Source: Pseudomonas monteilii NBRC 103158 = DSM 14164 (GTDB lineage: Bacteria; Pseudomonadota; Gammaproteobacteria; Pseudomonadales; Pseudomonadaceae). From it: a DNA stretch of 41,852 nt. The position numbers and the translations under genes are program-made. Below, piece by piece: positions 1 through 9,339 of the stretch (position 1 is the stretch's first letter; every line of letters starts with the position of its first letter). The notes beneath the pieces are model-generated. The model did no database searches. It saw only the letters and a program-made list of their open reading frames with translations, and was not told where the DNA came from. The DNA lies in NCBI RefSeq assembly GCF_000730605.1, contig NZ_BBIS01000020.1:1-41852 (forward strand). Reading direction: 5' to 3'.

Positions 1-1283
1 TTGCCTTTATCCTTGCCTTTGTCCTTGCGGCCGCCGTTGGCGTCCTTGCTGCCTTCGCCGCGTGGCTGATTACGGCCGCCACGGCCATTGTTCTGCGGGC
101 GCTCACGCACTTCGGGTTTTTCGGCTTCTACCTGGCTGGCGTCGAAGCCCATCAGGTCGCCGTCAGGGATCTTCTGCCTGGTAACCCGCTCGATGCTCTT
201 GAGCAGCTTCTCTTCATCCGGCGCGACCATGGAAATCGCCTCGCCCGAACGACCGGCACGGCCGGTACGGCCAATGCGGTGAACGTAATCTTCCTCGACA
301 TTGGGCAGCTCGAAGTTGACCACATGAGGCAGTTGGTCGATGTCCAGGCCGCGGGCGGCGATGTCGGTGGCAACCAGCACGCGCACACTGTTGGCCTTGA
401 AGTCGGCCAGCGCCTTGGTGCGGGCGTTCTGGCTCTTGTTGCCGTGGATCGCAGCGGCGGTCAGGCCGTGCTTTTCCAGGTACTCGGCCAGGCGGTTGGC
501 GCCGTGCTTGGTACGGGTGAACACCAGCACCTGTTCCCAGGCACCCAGGGTAATCAGGTGTGCCAGCAGCGCGCGCTTGTGGCTGGCAGGCAGGCGGTAG
601 ACGCGTTGCTCGATACGTTCGACCGTGGTGTTCGGCGGGGTGACCTCGATACGCTCCGGGTTATGCAGAAGCTTGTCGGCGAGGTCGGTGATGTCCTTGG
701 AGAAGGTGGCCGAGAACAGCAGGTTCTGGCGCTTGGCCGGCAGGCGGGCCAGTACTTTCTTGACGTCGTGGATGAAGCCCATGTCGAGCATGCGGTCGGC
801 TTCATCGAGGACCAGGATTTCTACGTGGGCCAGGTCGACCTTGCCTTGGCCGGCCAGGTCGAGCAGGCGGCCCGGGCAGGCGACGAGCACGTCAACGCCT
901 TTGGCGATGGCCTGGATCTGCGGGTTCATGCCAACGCCGCCGAAGATGCAGGCGCTGACCAGTGGCAGGTCGCGGGCATACACCTTGAAGCTGTCGTGCA
1001 CCTGGGCTGCCAGTTCGCGGGTCGGGGTCAGGACCAGAACGCGCGGCTGGCGCGGGCCGTGACGTTGCGACTTGTCGGGGTGGCCGGCCGGGAACAGACG
1101 CTCGAGAATCGGCAGGGCGAAACCGCCGGTTTTACCAGTACCTGTCTGTGCGGCAACCATCAGGTCACGGCCTTGCAACACGGCGGGAATGGCCCGCTGT
1201 TGCACGGGGGTCGGCTGGGTATAGCCCGCAGCCTCGATAGCGCGGACAAGAGCCTCGGAGAGACCGAGGGAAGCAAAGGACAT
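1..1283 (-). CDS. rhlE: DEAD-box ATP-dependent RNA helicase, RhlE type (3' end outside window)
   Basis: An ATP-dependent RNA unwinding enzyme of the cytoplasm, typically linked to ribosome assembly and RNA turnover. The protein begins [16 protein letters not shown] and shows the helicase core in order: Q-motif region near residues 20-30, Walker A AQTGTGKT near 45-52, PTRELA, the DEAD box in [15 protein letters not shown] in LFSATF, then the second RecA domain with [11 protein letters not shown] and [11 protein letters not shown]. After about residue 380 the protein becomes a low-complexity basic tail rich in Gly, Arg, Asn and Lys ([10 protein letters not shown] at the edge), as in RhlE proteins. 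The gene runs off the window start, so the C-terminus is missing. The ATG at 1283 opens directly into the family N-terminus. The family is certain; RhlE rather than another RhlE/SrmB-like paralogue is inferred from the short N-terminus and tail. Confidence 0.93.
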   Translation of the reverse strand, partial: MSFASLGLSEALVRAIEAAGYTQPTPVQQRAIPAVLQGRDLMVAAQTGTGKTGGFALPILERLFPAGHPDKSQRHGPRQPRVLVLTPTRELAAQVHDSFKVYARDLPLVSACIFGGVGMNPQIQAIAKGVDVLVACPGRLLDLAGQGKVDLAHVEILVLDEADRMLDMGFIHDVKKVLARLPAKRQNLLFSATFSKDITDLADKLLHNPERIEVTPPNTTVERIEQRVYRLPASHKRALLAHLITLGAWEQVLVFTRTKHGANRLAEYLEKHGLTAAAIHGNKSQNARTKALADFKANSVRVLVATDIAARGLDIDQLPHVVNFELPNVEEDYVHRIGRTGRAGRSGEAISMVAPDEEKLLKSIERVTRQKIPDGDLMGFDASQVEAEKPEVRERPQNNGRGGRNQPRGEGSKDANGGRKDKGKDKG

Positions 1284-1489
1284 GGGCGATCCTGTTCTCG
1301 TGTGGGCTGGGCCCGTTGGGATGTTCTGCCTGGCGCGACGGGCATCGGTGGGATGCGATCGCGTCCGGTCCAGCTGGGCTTTCACTGCACATCCGGGAAA
1401 CGGAGGGTGGACGCGAAGGGGCGTCGGTGCCGATCGGGATGCCTGTTGCGAGGCCGAGCGTCCGGGCGTGAGCCGGGCGGGAAGGCCCG

Positions 1490-1498
1490 AGTATAACA
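1490..1498 (-). promoter_or_regulatory. Candidate extended -10 promoter for the RhlE-type helicase
   Basis: On the minus strand the sequence reads TGTTATACT, an extended -10 (TG-N-TATACT) with no good -35. It abuts the stop of the upstream binding-protein gene. It would give a helicase mRNA with a 5' leader of about 200 nt. The 1284-1501 gap otherwise holds no gene that I can support. Confidence 0.45.
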
Positions 1499-1501
1499 GA
1501 G

Positions 1502-2290
1502 CTATCGCGCTGTGCTGCTTTCCTGCTGCTCAACGGCGTTGAGAATGTTTCCGATGTCGTCTGTGTAGCGCTGGCTGATGGCGGCAAAGGCCGGTTCCTG
1601 TTTGAAACGCTGCAGTGCTTCGGCAAAGGCCAGGGCCAATGCCTCACGCCCGGGTTTACGTACCAGCCCCAGGTACTGGGCCTGGCGGTTGATCACCAGC
1701 GGCAGCGCCTCTACTTGCTGTTCCAGGCCCAGTTGCCGGAGCAGGTAATGACCAACCTTGCGATCGGTGATTGCCAGGTCGATACGGCCCAACAGCAGCT
1801 TGCCGAAGTTGGCTTCCTGGGTGGGTGCGGCTTCCCGACGGAAATGCGTGGCCTCGTTGAACGCGGCGCCGTAGGCATAGCCGGGCGAGGTGCCGATGGT
1901 GAGGCCTGCGAGGTCGTCTGGGCCGGTTACAGGGTGGCGGCGTGCGCGCGCCTGGAACAACACGAATTCGACTTGCGACAAGGGCTCGGGGGCATAGACC
2001 AGGTAGGGGCGCCGGGCTTCGGTCTGGAAGATGTCCAGAATCCCGTCGGCCAGGCCTTGCTCGATCATTGCCAGGCAGCGCTTCCATGGAAGGAACTGCC
2101 ATTCCACCTCGACGCCGAGGCGTTTGAACACCTCGGTGGTGACTTCGTAGTCGATGCCGTGGGGTTGGCCATTCTGCTGGTAGATGTAGGGTGCCCAGTC
2201 ATCGGACACCAAGCGCAGACGCTCGCCCAAGGCCGACGGGCTCAGGCAGGCGAGCAGCAGGGTGCAGAACAGGCGGGCGACGAGTGGCAT
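1502..2290 (-). CDS. Orphan periplasmic solute-binding protein (SBP_bac_3 / amino-acid type)
   Basis: A 262-residue exported protein of the bacterial extracellular solute-binding family 3, the class that binds polar amino acids and related molecules in the periplasm. The first ~22 residues form a signal peptide ([22 protein letters not shown]), and the mature part starts [19 protein letters not shown]. Family-type segments include [20 protein letters not shown], the helix [15 protein letters not shown], and the second-lobe entry [15 protein letters not shown]. No permease or ATPase gene is adjacent, so it is not in a complete ABC operon; it may work with a distant transporter or as a ligand-sensing protein. 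The ligand cannot be told from sequence. The ATG at 2290 is chosen because it opens the signal peptide; no strong Shine-Dalgarno is seen. Similar in type to the gene at 25923-26660. Confidence 0.8.
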   Translation of the reverse strand: MPLVARLFCTLLLACLSPSALGERLRLVSDDWAPYIYQQNGQPHGIDYEVTTEVFKRLGVEVEWQFLPWKRCLAMIEQGLADGILDIFQTEARRPYLVYAPEPLSQVEFVLFQARARRHPVTGPDDLAGLTIGTSPGYAYGAAFNEATHFRREAAPTQEANFGKLLLGRIDLAITDRKVGHYLLRQLGLEQQVEALPLVINRQAQYLGLVRKPGREALALAFAEALQRFKQEPAFAAISQRYTDDIGNILNAVEQQESSTAR

Positions 2291-2356
2291 GGCCGGAGAT
2301 TACGCGCTCGGCCTGTTCTAGGCCAGAGGGTGTGATGTTCTCCTGTGCCGGCCCAC

Positions 2357-3430
2357 TCAAATGTGGGAGGACCTCAGCAAATGCGTCTCGATTTCCTTGC
2401 GCCGCTCACCCAGCGACAGCCGCAGCCCCGGGTGGCGCAAGCACTGGCGCAGTTGCTCGGGTTGCAGCTGGCCGCAGCGGGCGTTGAGGTTTTCCAGGGC
2501 CTTGTCCCACCAGGCCGGCGCGCAGGCGCGGTCGAACTCATTGGGGTAGGGGTAGCAGCCATAGAGCAACTCGCGGGCGAACTGGCGCTCGTGTCTAGGC
2601 AGGGTCATGCTCAACGCCTTGTAGCCCAGGCGGTGCAGCGCGGGTGGCCGGGGTAGCTGGTCGTTGACCAGCTTGACGTCAGCCAGCGCCGCCTGGCCCA
2701 GCGGGTCGTGGTCGTGCTTGCGCAGCCAGGCCTGGATCTTGGCGCGAAATTGCGCCTTGCGGCTCCAGTAGTGGTGGATGACATCGGTGCACTCTGCCAG
2801 CTCCAGTTGGCGATAGGCCGCCACCGCCAGGCAGAACTCTTCGAGGGTATAAGCCTCGCGGGCGAGGGGGTAGAACTCGTCCATCATGGCGATGGAACTG
2901 TCCAGTGTGCTGGCGTCCTCGGCCGTGAGGCCGATCACGCCGGAGTTGATCAGTGGCATCTGGCAGTCGGCCAGGCCCCGGCTTTGCAAAATGGTCAGCA
3001 GGTTCTTGTACAGCAGGCACTTCTGGTTCGCGCCGTAGCGCGGGCCGATGGCATTGCACAGCAGCTTGCCTGGGGCCACGCGGGCGAACAGTTGCAGTGG
3101 CGACGTGCGGAAAAAGGTGTCGGTGTCGATCAGCACCGCCAGCGGGTGTTGCTCCAGCACCTGGCGCAACAGCACGTGCTTGCTGCGAAAGTGATAACCG
3201 TGGGGGGCGTTCCATGCCTGGCGCTTGGCTTCGTCCAGCAGGTGGATGCTGACAGGCAGTTTGGCATAGGGCTGCGGGTTGTCGGTGTACACCTGGATGT
3301 CCATGGCTTCACGTGCCGTACCCAGGTGGGCAAGGGCGCTGACGATGCTGAAGCAGGCTTCCTGGTGATAGGTTGCCGGGCCAAAAGCCAGGTAGACAAG
3401 CTGTGGACGCGGTGGCTGGGAATGCTGCAT
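2357..3430 (-). CDS. Glycosyltransferase-like protein with DxD motif, function unknown
   Basis: A 357-residue protein without signal peptide or membrane segments. I do not recognise a named family. The N-terminal part reads QLVYLAFGPATYHQEA, followed by alternating predicted strands, and an acidic DTD motif (D102 and D104 in AVLIDTDTFFRTSPL) after a hydrophobic strand. This is how the metal- and nucleotide-sugar-binding DxD motif of GT-A glycosyltransferases usually appears. Further segments (LLCNAIGPRYGANQK, MPLINSGVIGL) also resemble the acceptor side of GT-A folds. Role inferred only: transfer of a sugar to a surface or cytosolic acceptor. The ATG at 3430 is preferred; an in-frame TTG lies 9 nt upstream. 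It is transcribed in the same direction as metF upstream but separated from it by a hairpin, so it is probably its own unit. Confidence 0.6.
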   Translation of the reverse strand: MQHSQPPRPQLVYLAFGPATYHQEACFSIVSALAHLGTAREAMDIQVYTDNPQPYAKLPVSIHLLDEAKRQAWNAPHGYHFRSKHVLLRQVLEQHPLAVLIDTDTFFRTSPLQLFARVAPGKLLCNAIGPRYGANQKCLLYKNLLTILQSRGLADCQMPLINSGVIGLTAEDASTLDSSIAMMDEFYPLAREAYTLEEFCLAVAAYRQLELAECTDVIHHYWSRKAQFRAKIQAWLRKHDHDPLGQAALADVKLVNDQLPRPPALHRLGYKALSMTLPRHERQFARELLYGCYPYPNEFDRACAPAWWDKALENLNARCGQLQPEQLRQCLRHPGLRLSLGERRKEIETHLLRSSHI

Positions 3431-3462
3431 GGCAGGCAAGACCTATGTAACCCGAAAATGAA

Positions 3463-3491
3463 TAAGGCTTTAGTCTATGACCAAAGCCTTA
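3463..3491 (-). terminator. Probable metF terminator hairpin
   Basis: A 9-bp perfect stem (TAAGGCTTT / AAAGCCTTA) with an 11-nt loop lies about 33 nt past the metF stop on the minus strand, followed by TTCATTTTC. The T-rich tail is imperfect, so termination efficiency is uncertain. The same hairpin lies just upstream of the glycosyltransferase-like gene. Confidence 0.55.
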
Positions 3492-3523
3492 ATCATTTCT
3501 TAAGCAGATTTTGCCAAAAGATT

Positions 3524-4369
3524 TCAGCGCGGCAGCTTGAGGTTGTTCCAGATCGCCAGGCTCGGTTCGGCCTGGTTCAAGGTGTAGAAGTGCAGGCCCG
3601 GTGCGCCACCTTGCAGCAGCTGTTCGCACATGCGGGTGATCACTTCTTCGCCGAAGGCCTGGATGCTGGCGGTGTCGTCGGCATAGGCTTCCAGCTGCTT
3701 GCGGATCCAGCGCGGGATCTCGGCGCCACAGGCGTCGGAGAAACGGGCCAGCTTGCTGTAGTTGGTGATTGGCATGATGCCAGGCACCACCGGGATGTCC
3801 ACGCCCAGCTTCTGTGCGCGCTCGACGAAGTAGAAGTAGCTGTCGGCGTTGAAGAAGTACTGGGTGATGGCGCTGTCGGCACCGGCCTTGACCTTGTGCA
3901 CGAAGTTGGCCAGGTCGGCCTCGAAGTTGCGCGCCTGCGGGTGCATCTCAGGGTAGGCGGCCACTTCCAGGTGGAAGTGATCAGCGGTTTCCTGGCGGAT
4001 GAACTCGACCAGGTCGCTGGCGTAGCGCAGTTCGCCACTGGCCATGCCCATGCCCGACGGCAGGTCGCCACGCAGGGCGACGATGCGCTTGATGCCGGCG
4101 GCCTTGTATTCGGCCAGCAGGGCGCGCAGGTCGTCCTTGGAGTCGCCCACGCACGACAGGTGCGGCGCGGCAGGTACCTTCACTTCGCTTTCCAGCTGCA
4201 GCACGGTGTTCAGCGTGCGGTCGCGGGTGGAGCCGCCGGCGCCGTAGGTGCAGGAGAAGAAGTCCGGGTTGTAGCTGGCCAGCTGGCGGGCGACGCCCAT
4301 CAGCTTTTCGTGACCGGCGTCGGTCTTGGTGGGGAAGAACTCGAAACTGTAGCGGCGTTCTTGTGACAT
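3524..4369 (-). CDS. metF: 5,10-methylenetetrahydrofolate reductase
   Basis: This FAD enzyme reduces 5,10-methylene-THF to 5-methyl-THF, the methyl donor for methionine synthesis. At 281 residues it has the usual bacterial MetF length and a single TIM-barrel domain. Recognisable features: the start SQERRYSFEFFPTKTDAGHEKL with the FEFFPPK-like catalytic Glu segment, FFSCTYGAGGSTRDRT, HLSCVGDSKDDL, the RIVALRGDLP flavin-binding strand, and SAITQYFFNAD near the substrate site. The start is the ATG at 4369, preceded by AGGA; a GTG one codon earlier is in frame but less well spaced. It lies 108 nt downstream of ahcY in the same direction with an intergenic hairpin, so it is probably co-transcribed from the riboswitch-controlled ahcY promoter, linking SAH removal with methyl supply. 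Confidence 0.97.
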   Translation of the reverse strand: MSQERRYSFEFFPTKTDAGHEKLMGVARQLASYNPDFFSCTYGAGGSTRDRTLNTVLQLESEVKVPAAPHLSCVGDSKDDLRALLAEYKAAGIKRIVALRGDLPSGMGMASGELRYASDLVEFIRQETADHFHLEVAAYPEMHPQARNFEADLANFVHKVKAGADSAITQYFFNADSYFYFVERAQKLGVDIPVVPGIMPITNYSKLARFSDACGAEIPRWIRKQLEAYADDTASIQAFGEEVITRMCEQLLQGGAPGLHFYTLNQAEPSLAIWNNLKLPR

Positions 4370-4383
4370 CACTCGTTCCTCAA

Positions 4384-4409
4384 GCAGCCTGCTTCACGCG
4401 GCAGGCTGC
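4384..4409 (-). repeat. Intergenic hairpin between ahcY and metF
   Basis: A perfect 9-bp inverted repeat (GCAGCCTGC / GCAGGCTGC) with an 8-nt loop sits between the ahcY stop and the metF start codon. No T-run follows on either strand, so it looks more like an mRNA processing or stability element, or a weak attenuator, than an intrinsic terminator. Confidence 0.6.
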
Positions 4410-4477
4410 AAGTAAAAGCCAGGGCGGTGTGGGCCGGCCTGGCTTGGGCATCGTTGCGAAGCGTTGCCTACGAACGC

Positions 4478-6000
<1,523 letters not shown>

Positions 6001-6050
6001 ACAGGTGGCGGGCATGGCGCCGCTGTGGGCAACCATGTGAAGCGGCGCAG

Positions 6051-6079
6051 ATTATAGCCGCCCCCGCCCGCTTGCCCAA
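6051..6079 (-). promoter_or_regulatory. Sigma70 promoter of ahcY-metF
   Basis: On the minus strand TTGGGC (6079-6074) is separated by exactly 17 bp from a consensus TATAAT (6056-6051). Transcription should start near 6044, giving a ~157-nt leader. The leader first forms an 8-bp hairpin (arms 6041-6048 and 6017-6024) and then the riboswitch aptamer. Confidence 0.8.
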
Positions 6080-6182
6080 GGTTTTCTGTCGATTAATCGC
6101 GACGATAGTCGATGTTCAATGGAGCGATGGCGGCCGCTCTGCCATCATTGTTCTACGTTAGCCAAGCAGGTCAGGAGTACAG

Positions 6183-6584
6183 ATGAACTTTCACACCCGC
6201 AAGTGGGTTAAACCCGAAGACCTCAACCCCAATGGCACCCTGTTCGGTGGCAGTCTGTTGCGCTGGATCGACGAAGAGGCGGCGATCTACGCCATCGTCC
6301 AGCTGGGCAACCAGCGCGTGGTAACCAAGTACATTTCCGAAATCAACTTCGTCAGCGCTTCGCGCCAGGGCGACATCATCGAGCTGGGCATCACCGCCAC
6401 CGAGTTTGGTCGTACCTCGATCACGCTCAAGTGCGAAGTGCGCAACAAGATCAGCCGCAAGGCCATCCTCACGGTCGACAAGATGGTCTTCGTCAACCTG
6501 GGTGAAGACGGCCTGCCGGCGCCGCATGGGCGTACCGAGATCAAGTACATCCAGGACCAGTTCCCGGATTCTGCGGTGGAATGA
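6183..6584 (+). CDS. Acyl-CoA thioesterase, hotdog fold (YciA/BFIT-like)
   Basis: A 133-residue single-hotdog enzyme expected to hydrolyse acyl-CoA thioesters in the cytoplasm, as a hexamer or similar oligomer in this family. The family signature is clear: PEDLNPNGTLFGGSLLRWIDEEAAI carries the N-G-T-L-F-G-G loop and the following helix with its catalytic acidic residue. It is followed by VTKYISEINFVSASRQGDIIELG (the F-x-x-x-x-x-x-G-D-x-x-x strand pair) and TSITLKCEVRN. The start at ATG 6183 has AGGAG seven bases upstream. It is divergent from ahcY across a 296-bp region and ends at a bidirectional hairpin shared with the antiporter gene. Substrate chain length is not predictable here. Confidence 0.9.
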   Translation: MNFHTRKWVKPEDLNPNGTLFGGSLLRWIDEEAAIYAIVQLGNQRVVTKYISEINFVSASRQGDIIELGITATEFGRTSITLKCEVRNKISRKAILTVDKMVFVNLGEDGLPAPHGRTEIKYIQDQFPDSAVE

Positions 6585-6592
6585 CGATTTTG

Positions 6593-6611
6593 GGGGCCGC
6601 AAAGCGGCCCC
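6593..6611. terminator. Bidirectional terminator between thioesterase and antiporter
   Basis: Perfect 8-bp GC stem GGGGCCGC / GCGGCCCC with an AAA loop, flanked by ATTTT on the left and AGAAT on the right. It sits between two convergent genes, 9 nt after the thioesterase stop. Confidence 0.75.
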
Positions 6612-6617
6612 AGAATC

Positions 6618-7853
6618 TCAAGGCTGGGCGCTGACCTTGCGCACCACCCGCCCGATGCTCAACCCCTGCACCAGAATCGACGACAGCACCACGATGTAGG
6701 TGATCGACAGCAGCAGGTCACGCTCCTCGCCCAGCGGCAACGACAGCGCCAGGGCCACCGACACCCCACCCCGCAAGCCACCCCAGGTCAGCACCCGCAC
6801 CGTGCCTTTCGGCACCGGGCGCCAGCGCCGCAGCAGCACAATGGCCGGGGCCACGGTCAGCAACCGCGACAGCAGCACCGCCAGCGCCAGCACGCCGCCG
6901 GCCGCCAGGTGCATCCAGTTGAACGGCAGCAGCAACAGCTCCAGGCCGATCAACGCGAACAACAAGGCGTTGAGCATGTCATCGATCAACTCCCAGAAAC
7001 CGTCCATGTAGCGACGGGTCATGTCATTCATCGCCAGGTTGCGCCCAAGGTTACCGATGATCAGGCCGGCCACCACCATGGCGATCGGCGCCGAGACATG
7101 CAGCTCGTAGCACATGGCCGAGCCACCAATGACCAGTGCCAGGGTCAGCATGACCTCGACCTGGTACTGCTCGACACTTTTGATCATGCGGTAGGTGGCG
7201 TAGCCGATCAGGCCGCCGAACACCACGCCACCGATGGCCTCCCGGGCGAACAGGATGGCGGTGTCGGTCATGCTCGGTGTTTCACCCAGCTGGATGATGC
7301 CCAGCAGCACGGTGAACACCACTACCGCCGTGCCATCGTTGAACAGCGACTCGCCAACGATAGTGGTTTTGAGCGGTTTGGAGGCGTTGGCGGTGCGCAG
7401 CGCGCCCAGCACGGCAATCGGGTCGGTGGGCGAAATCAGCGCACCGAACAGCAGGCAGTAAATCAACGGCACCTGCCAGCCGAACAGGGCGAATACCCAG
7501 TGCGACAAATAGCCGATAACCACGGTGGCGATTAGCACGCCCAATGTCGCCAGCAGGCCAATGGGCCAACGGTAGCTGCGCAGGTCGCTGAGGTTGACGT
7601 GCAGTGCGCCGGCAAACAGCAGGAAGGCCAGCATCCAGTGCATCAGCAGGTCGTTGAAATCGATCTGGTTCATCAAGCCTTCGACGCGTTCTTCCAGGCC
7701 CGGGAAGCCGATCAGGCTCAGGCCCTGCAGCATCAGGGAGAACAGCAATGCCGTGACCATCACGCCGATGGCGGGGGGCAGGCCGATGAAGCGGTAATTG
7801 ACGTAGGTAAGAAGGGTGGTGAGGCAGATAAACGCGGCAACTAATTCAAGCAT
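6618..7853 (-). CDS. Na+/H+ antiporter, CPA1 (NhaP-type) family
   Basis: Inner-membrane cation/proton exchanger of 411 residues with about 12 hydrophobic segments from the first residues (MLELVAAFICLTTLLTYVNYR) to the end. Diagnostic CPA1 features are GALISPTDPIAVLGALR (the ion-binding SPTDP region on the unwound helix) and VGESLFNDGTAVVVF, where the ND pair is the expected transport site. LTWGGLRGGVSVALALSLP near the C-terminus matches the conserved WGGLRGG helix. The start is placed at ATG 7853, at the first membrane helix; a longer reading upstream adds a low-complexity, non-conserved extension and is rejected. Likely role: pH and sodium homeostasis. Divergent from the DMT gene at 8043. 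Confidence 0.92.
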   Translation of the reverse strand: MLELVAAFICLTTLLTYVNYRFIGLPPAIGVMVTALLFSLMLQGLSLIGFPGLEERVEGLMNQIDFNDLLMHWMLAFLLFAGALHVNLSDLRSYRWPIGLLATLGVLIATVVIGYLSHWVFALFGWQVPLIYCLLFGALISPTDPIAVLGALRTANASKPLKTTIVGESLFNDGTAVVVFTVLLGIIQLGETPSMTDTAILFAREAIGGVVFGGLIGYATYRMIKSVEQYQVEVMLTLALVIGGSAMCYELHVSAPIAMVVAGLIIGNLGRNLAMNDMTRRYMDGFWELIDDMLNALLFALIGLELLLLPFNWMHLAAGGVLALAVLLSRLLTVAPAIVLLRRWRPVPKGTVRVLTWGGLRGGVSVALALSLPLGEERDLLLSITYIVVLSSILVQGLSIGRVVRKVSAQP

Positions 7854-8042
7854 CCCGAATCCTGTAACAGTGGCTTCCAAGTCGTTACCCGAAGGGCTCG
7901 GGCAGTTCTTTGATGACCTGGCGCGGGGTTCGGGACACAGGGTTTGACCGAATCCCCTGAAATCGTTCCCATGCCGGGGGCGCGGCGGCCCCCCGGAATG
8001 CCCTATATTCGACCCCTTACAACCCTGCAAGGATAAGAAGGC

Positions 8043-8876
8043 GTGTTGGCAACATCCCTGGTGCTGGTCGCCGCCCTGCTGCATGCGACCTGGAATACCC
8101 TGATCAAATTCAGCGGCGAGCGCCTGCTGGTAATCGCCAGCATGGACACGGTTGCACTCGCTTTCGCGGTGCTGGCCGTGGCGTTCGTCGATGTGCCGCC
8201 CGCTGAAATCTGGCCTTGGTTGATCGCTTCGGCACTCGCCGAGCAGTTGTACCGCTATTTGCTGATCCAGGCCTATCGCGTGGGCGACCTGGGGCTGGTC
8301 TATCCTCTGATGCGCGGGCTGTCACCATTGGTGGTGCTGGGGCTGACCCTGGCCTTCGCCGGGGAGTCGCTGAGCCAGCAGCAGATCATCGGCATCCTGC
8401 TGATCCCGTGTGGCATGGCCTGCCTGTTGTGGCAGGGCGGTGGGGGTGACCGGCTGCCTTGGTCGATGCTGCCGGTGGTTGCCCTGATTGGCCTGTGCAT
8501 CGGCTGCTACACCTGGTTCGATGGCCAGGCCGTGCGCTTGTGGGGCAAGCCTTGGGACTACCTGGTGTGGTTGACCCTGCTCAGCGCCTGGCAATTTCCG
8601 CTGCTGGCCAGCGTGGCTCGGCGCGCACCGTTCATGCTGTTCTGGCGAACACAATGGCGCCTGGGGCTGGCGGTGGGCTTTTGCGTATTGTTCAGCTACG
8701 CCCTGGTGCTCTGGGCCATGCATCTGGGGTCGGTGGCCGAGGCAGCTGCGTTGCGCGAGTTGAGCGTAATCCTGGTGGTGCTGCTGGGCATGCGCTACCT
8801 CAAAGAACCTTTTGGCGGGCCAAGACTCCTAGCTTGCGGGCTGGTCCTGGCAGGCATGCTGGTGATGAAGCTCTAA
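8043..8876 (+). CDS. DMT-superfamily transporter with EamA domains
   Basis: A 277-residue inner-membrane protein with about ten hydrophobic helices in two EamA repeats (MLATSLVLVAALLHATWNTLIKF in the first; VALIGLCIGCYTWFDGQAVR opening the second). DMT proteins usually export amino acids, nucleobases or other small metabolites; the substrate is unknown. HATWN and the repeat-ending GLSPLVVLGLTLAFAGE and LREL-SVILVVLLGMRYLKE segments are typical (positive-inside loops between). It starts with GTG at 8043, with an AAGGATAAGAAGG Shine-Dalgarno region just upstream and a TATATT -10-like box about 35 bp before. The MAPEG gene follows 27 nt later, probably in the same operon. Confidence 0.85.
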   Translation: MLATSLVLVAALLHATWNTLIKFSGERLLVIASMDTVALAFAVLAVAFVDVPPAEIWPWLIASALAEQLYRYLLIQAYRVGDLGLVYPLMRGLSPLVVLGLTLAFAGESLSQQQIIGILLIPCGMACLLWQGGGGDRLPWSMLPVVALIGLCIGCYTWFDGQAVRLWGKPWDYLVWLTLLSAWQFPLLASVARRAPFMLFWRTQWRLGLAVGFCVLFSYALVLWAMHLGSVAEAAALRELSVILVVLLGMRYLKEPFGGPRLLACGLVLAGMLVMKL

Positions 8877-8903
8877 CCCATTTTCGAACAAGGAGTCCCG
8901 AGC

Positions 8904-9290
8904 ATGACCGTTGCCCTGTGGTGCATTTTGATCGCGCTGCTGTTGAATCCGCTGTGTGCCTTGATCGCCAAGGTGAGCAGTGGCCGCTTTGGTCTCAAGG
9001 ATAACCATGACCCGCGTGCCTTCCTCGATACCTTGTCGGGCTTGCCGCGGCGTGCCCATGCTGCGCAGCAGAATGGCTACGAGGCGTTTCCGGCGTTTGC
9101 CGCAGCGGTGCTGGTAGCGGACATCGTCGGCAATGCCGAGCAGGTGACGCAGGATGTGCTGGGGGTGATGTACATCACCAGCCGGCTGCTTTACATCATC
9201 TGCTACCTGGCGGACTGGGCTGCCTTGAGGTCGCTGGTGTGGTTTGCCGGGTTGGCGCTGATCGTGTCGTTCTTTGTGGTTTCCATGTGA
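8904..9290 (+). CDS. MAPEG family membrane protein
   Basis: A 128-residue protein with four predicted membrane helices, the fold of the MAPEG family (membrane-associated proteins in eicosanoid and glutathione metabolism). Supporting features are the short N-terminal helix (TVALWCILIALLLNPLCAL), then PRAFLDTLSGLPRRAHAAQQNGYEAFPAF, which matches the conserved R-x-x-A-x-x-N-x-x-E glutathione-site region. TSRLLYIICYLADWAALRSL near the end is the usual R-x-x-Y-x-x-x-Y-x-x-D helix. The bacterial substrate is not known. AGGAG precedes the ATG at good spacing. It lies 27 nt after the DMT transporter gene in the same direction and ends at a strong hairpin shared with mltA. Confidence 0.88.
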   Translation: MTVALWCILIALLLNPLCALIAKVSSGRFGLKDNHDPRAFLDTLSGLPRRAHAAQQNGYEAFPAFAAAVLVADIVGNAEQVTQDVLGVMYITSRLLYIICYLADWAALRSLVWFAGLALIVSFFVVSM

Positions 9291-9302
9291 GACCGCGTTG
9301 TG

Positions 9303-9328
9303 TTCTTCGCGGGCAAGCCCGCGAAGAA
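9303..9328. terminator. REP-related bidirectional terminator palindrome
   Basis: A perfect 12-bp inverted repeat (TTCTTCGCGGGC / GCCCGCGAAGAA) around AA lies between convergent genes (MAPEG and mltA). Its GCGGGCAAGCCCGC core resembles the stem of Pseudomonas REP elements, so it may be a REP remnant recruited as a terminator. Confidence 0.7.
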
Positions 9329-9339
9329 TCCACCGCCGA

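Noticed and set aside
279..1496. Long open frame on the plus strand
   Set aside because: Antisense to the helicase; its composition is that of a GC-rich mirror frame and it has no recognisable domain.
2336..2375. REP-like GTGCCGGCCCACTC segment
   Set aside because: Only a short match to the REP head and no second arm; could be chance.
6080..6182. Search for a SahR-like palindrome upstream of ahcY
   Set aside because: No copy of the CAATATCAAAA arm pair was found; the GATTAATCG-type short repeats there do not match.
7854..8084. N-terminal extension of the Na+/H+ antiporter
   Set aside because: Low-complexity, not membrane-like, and overlaps the divergent DMT gene start.
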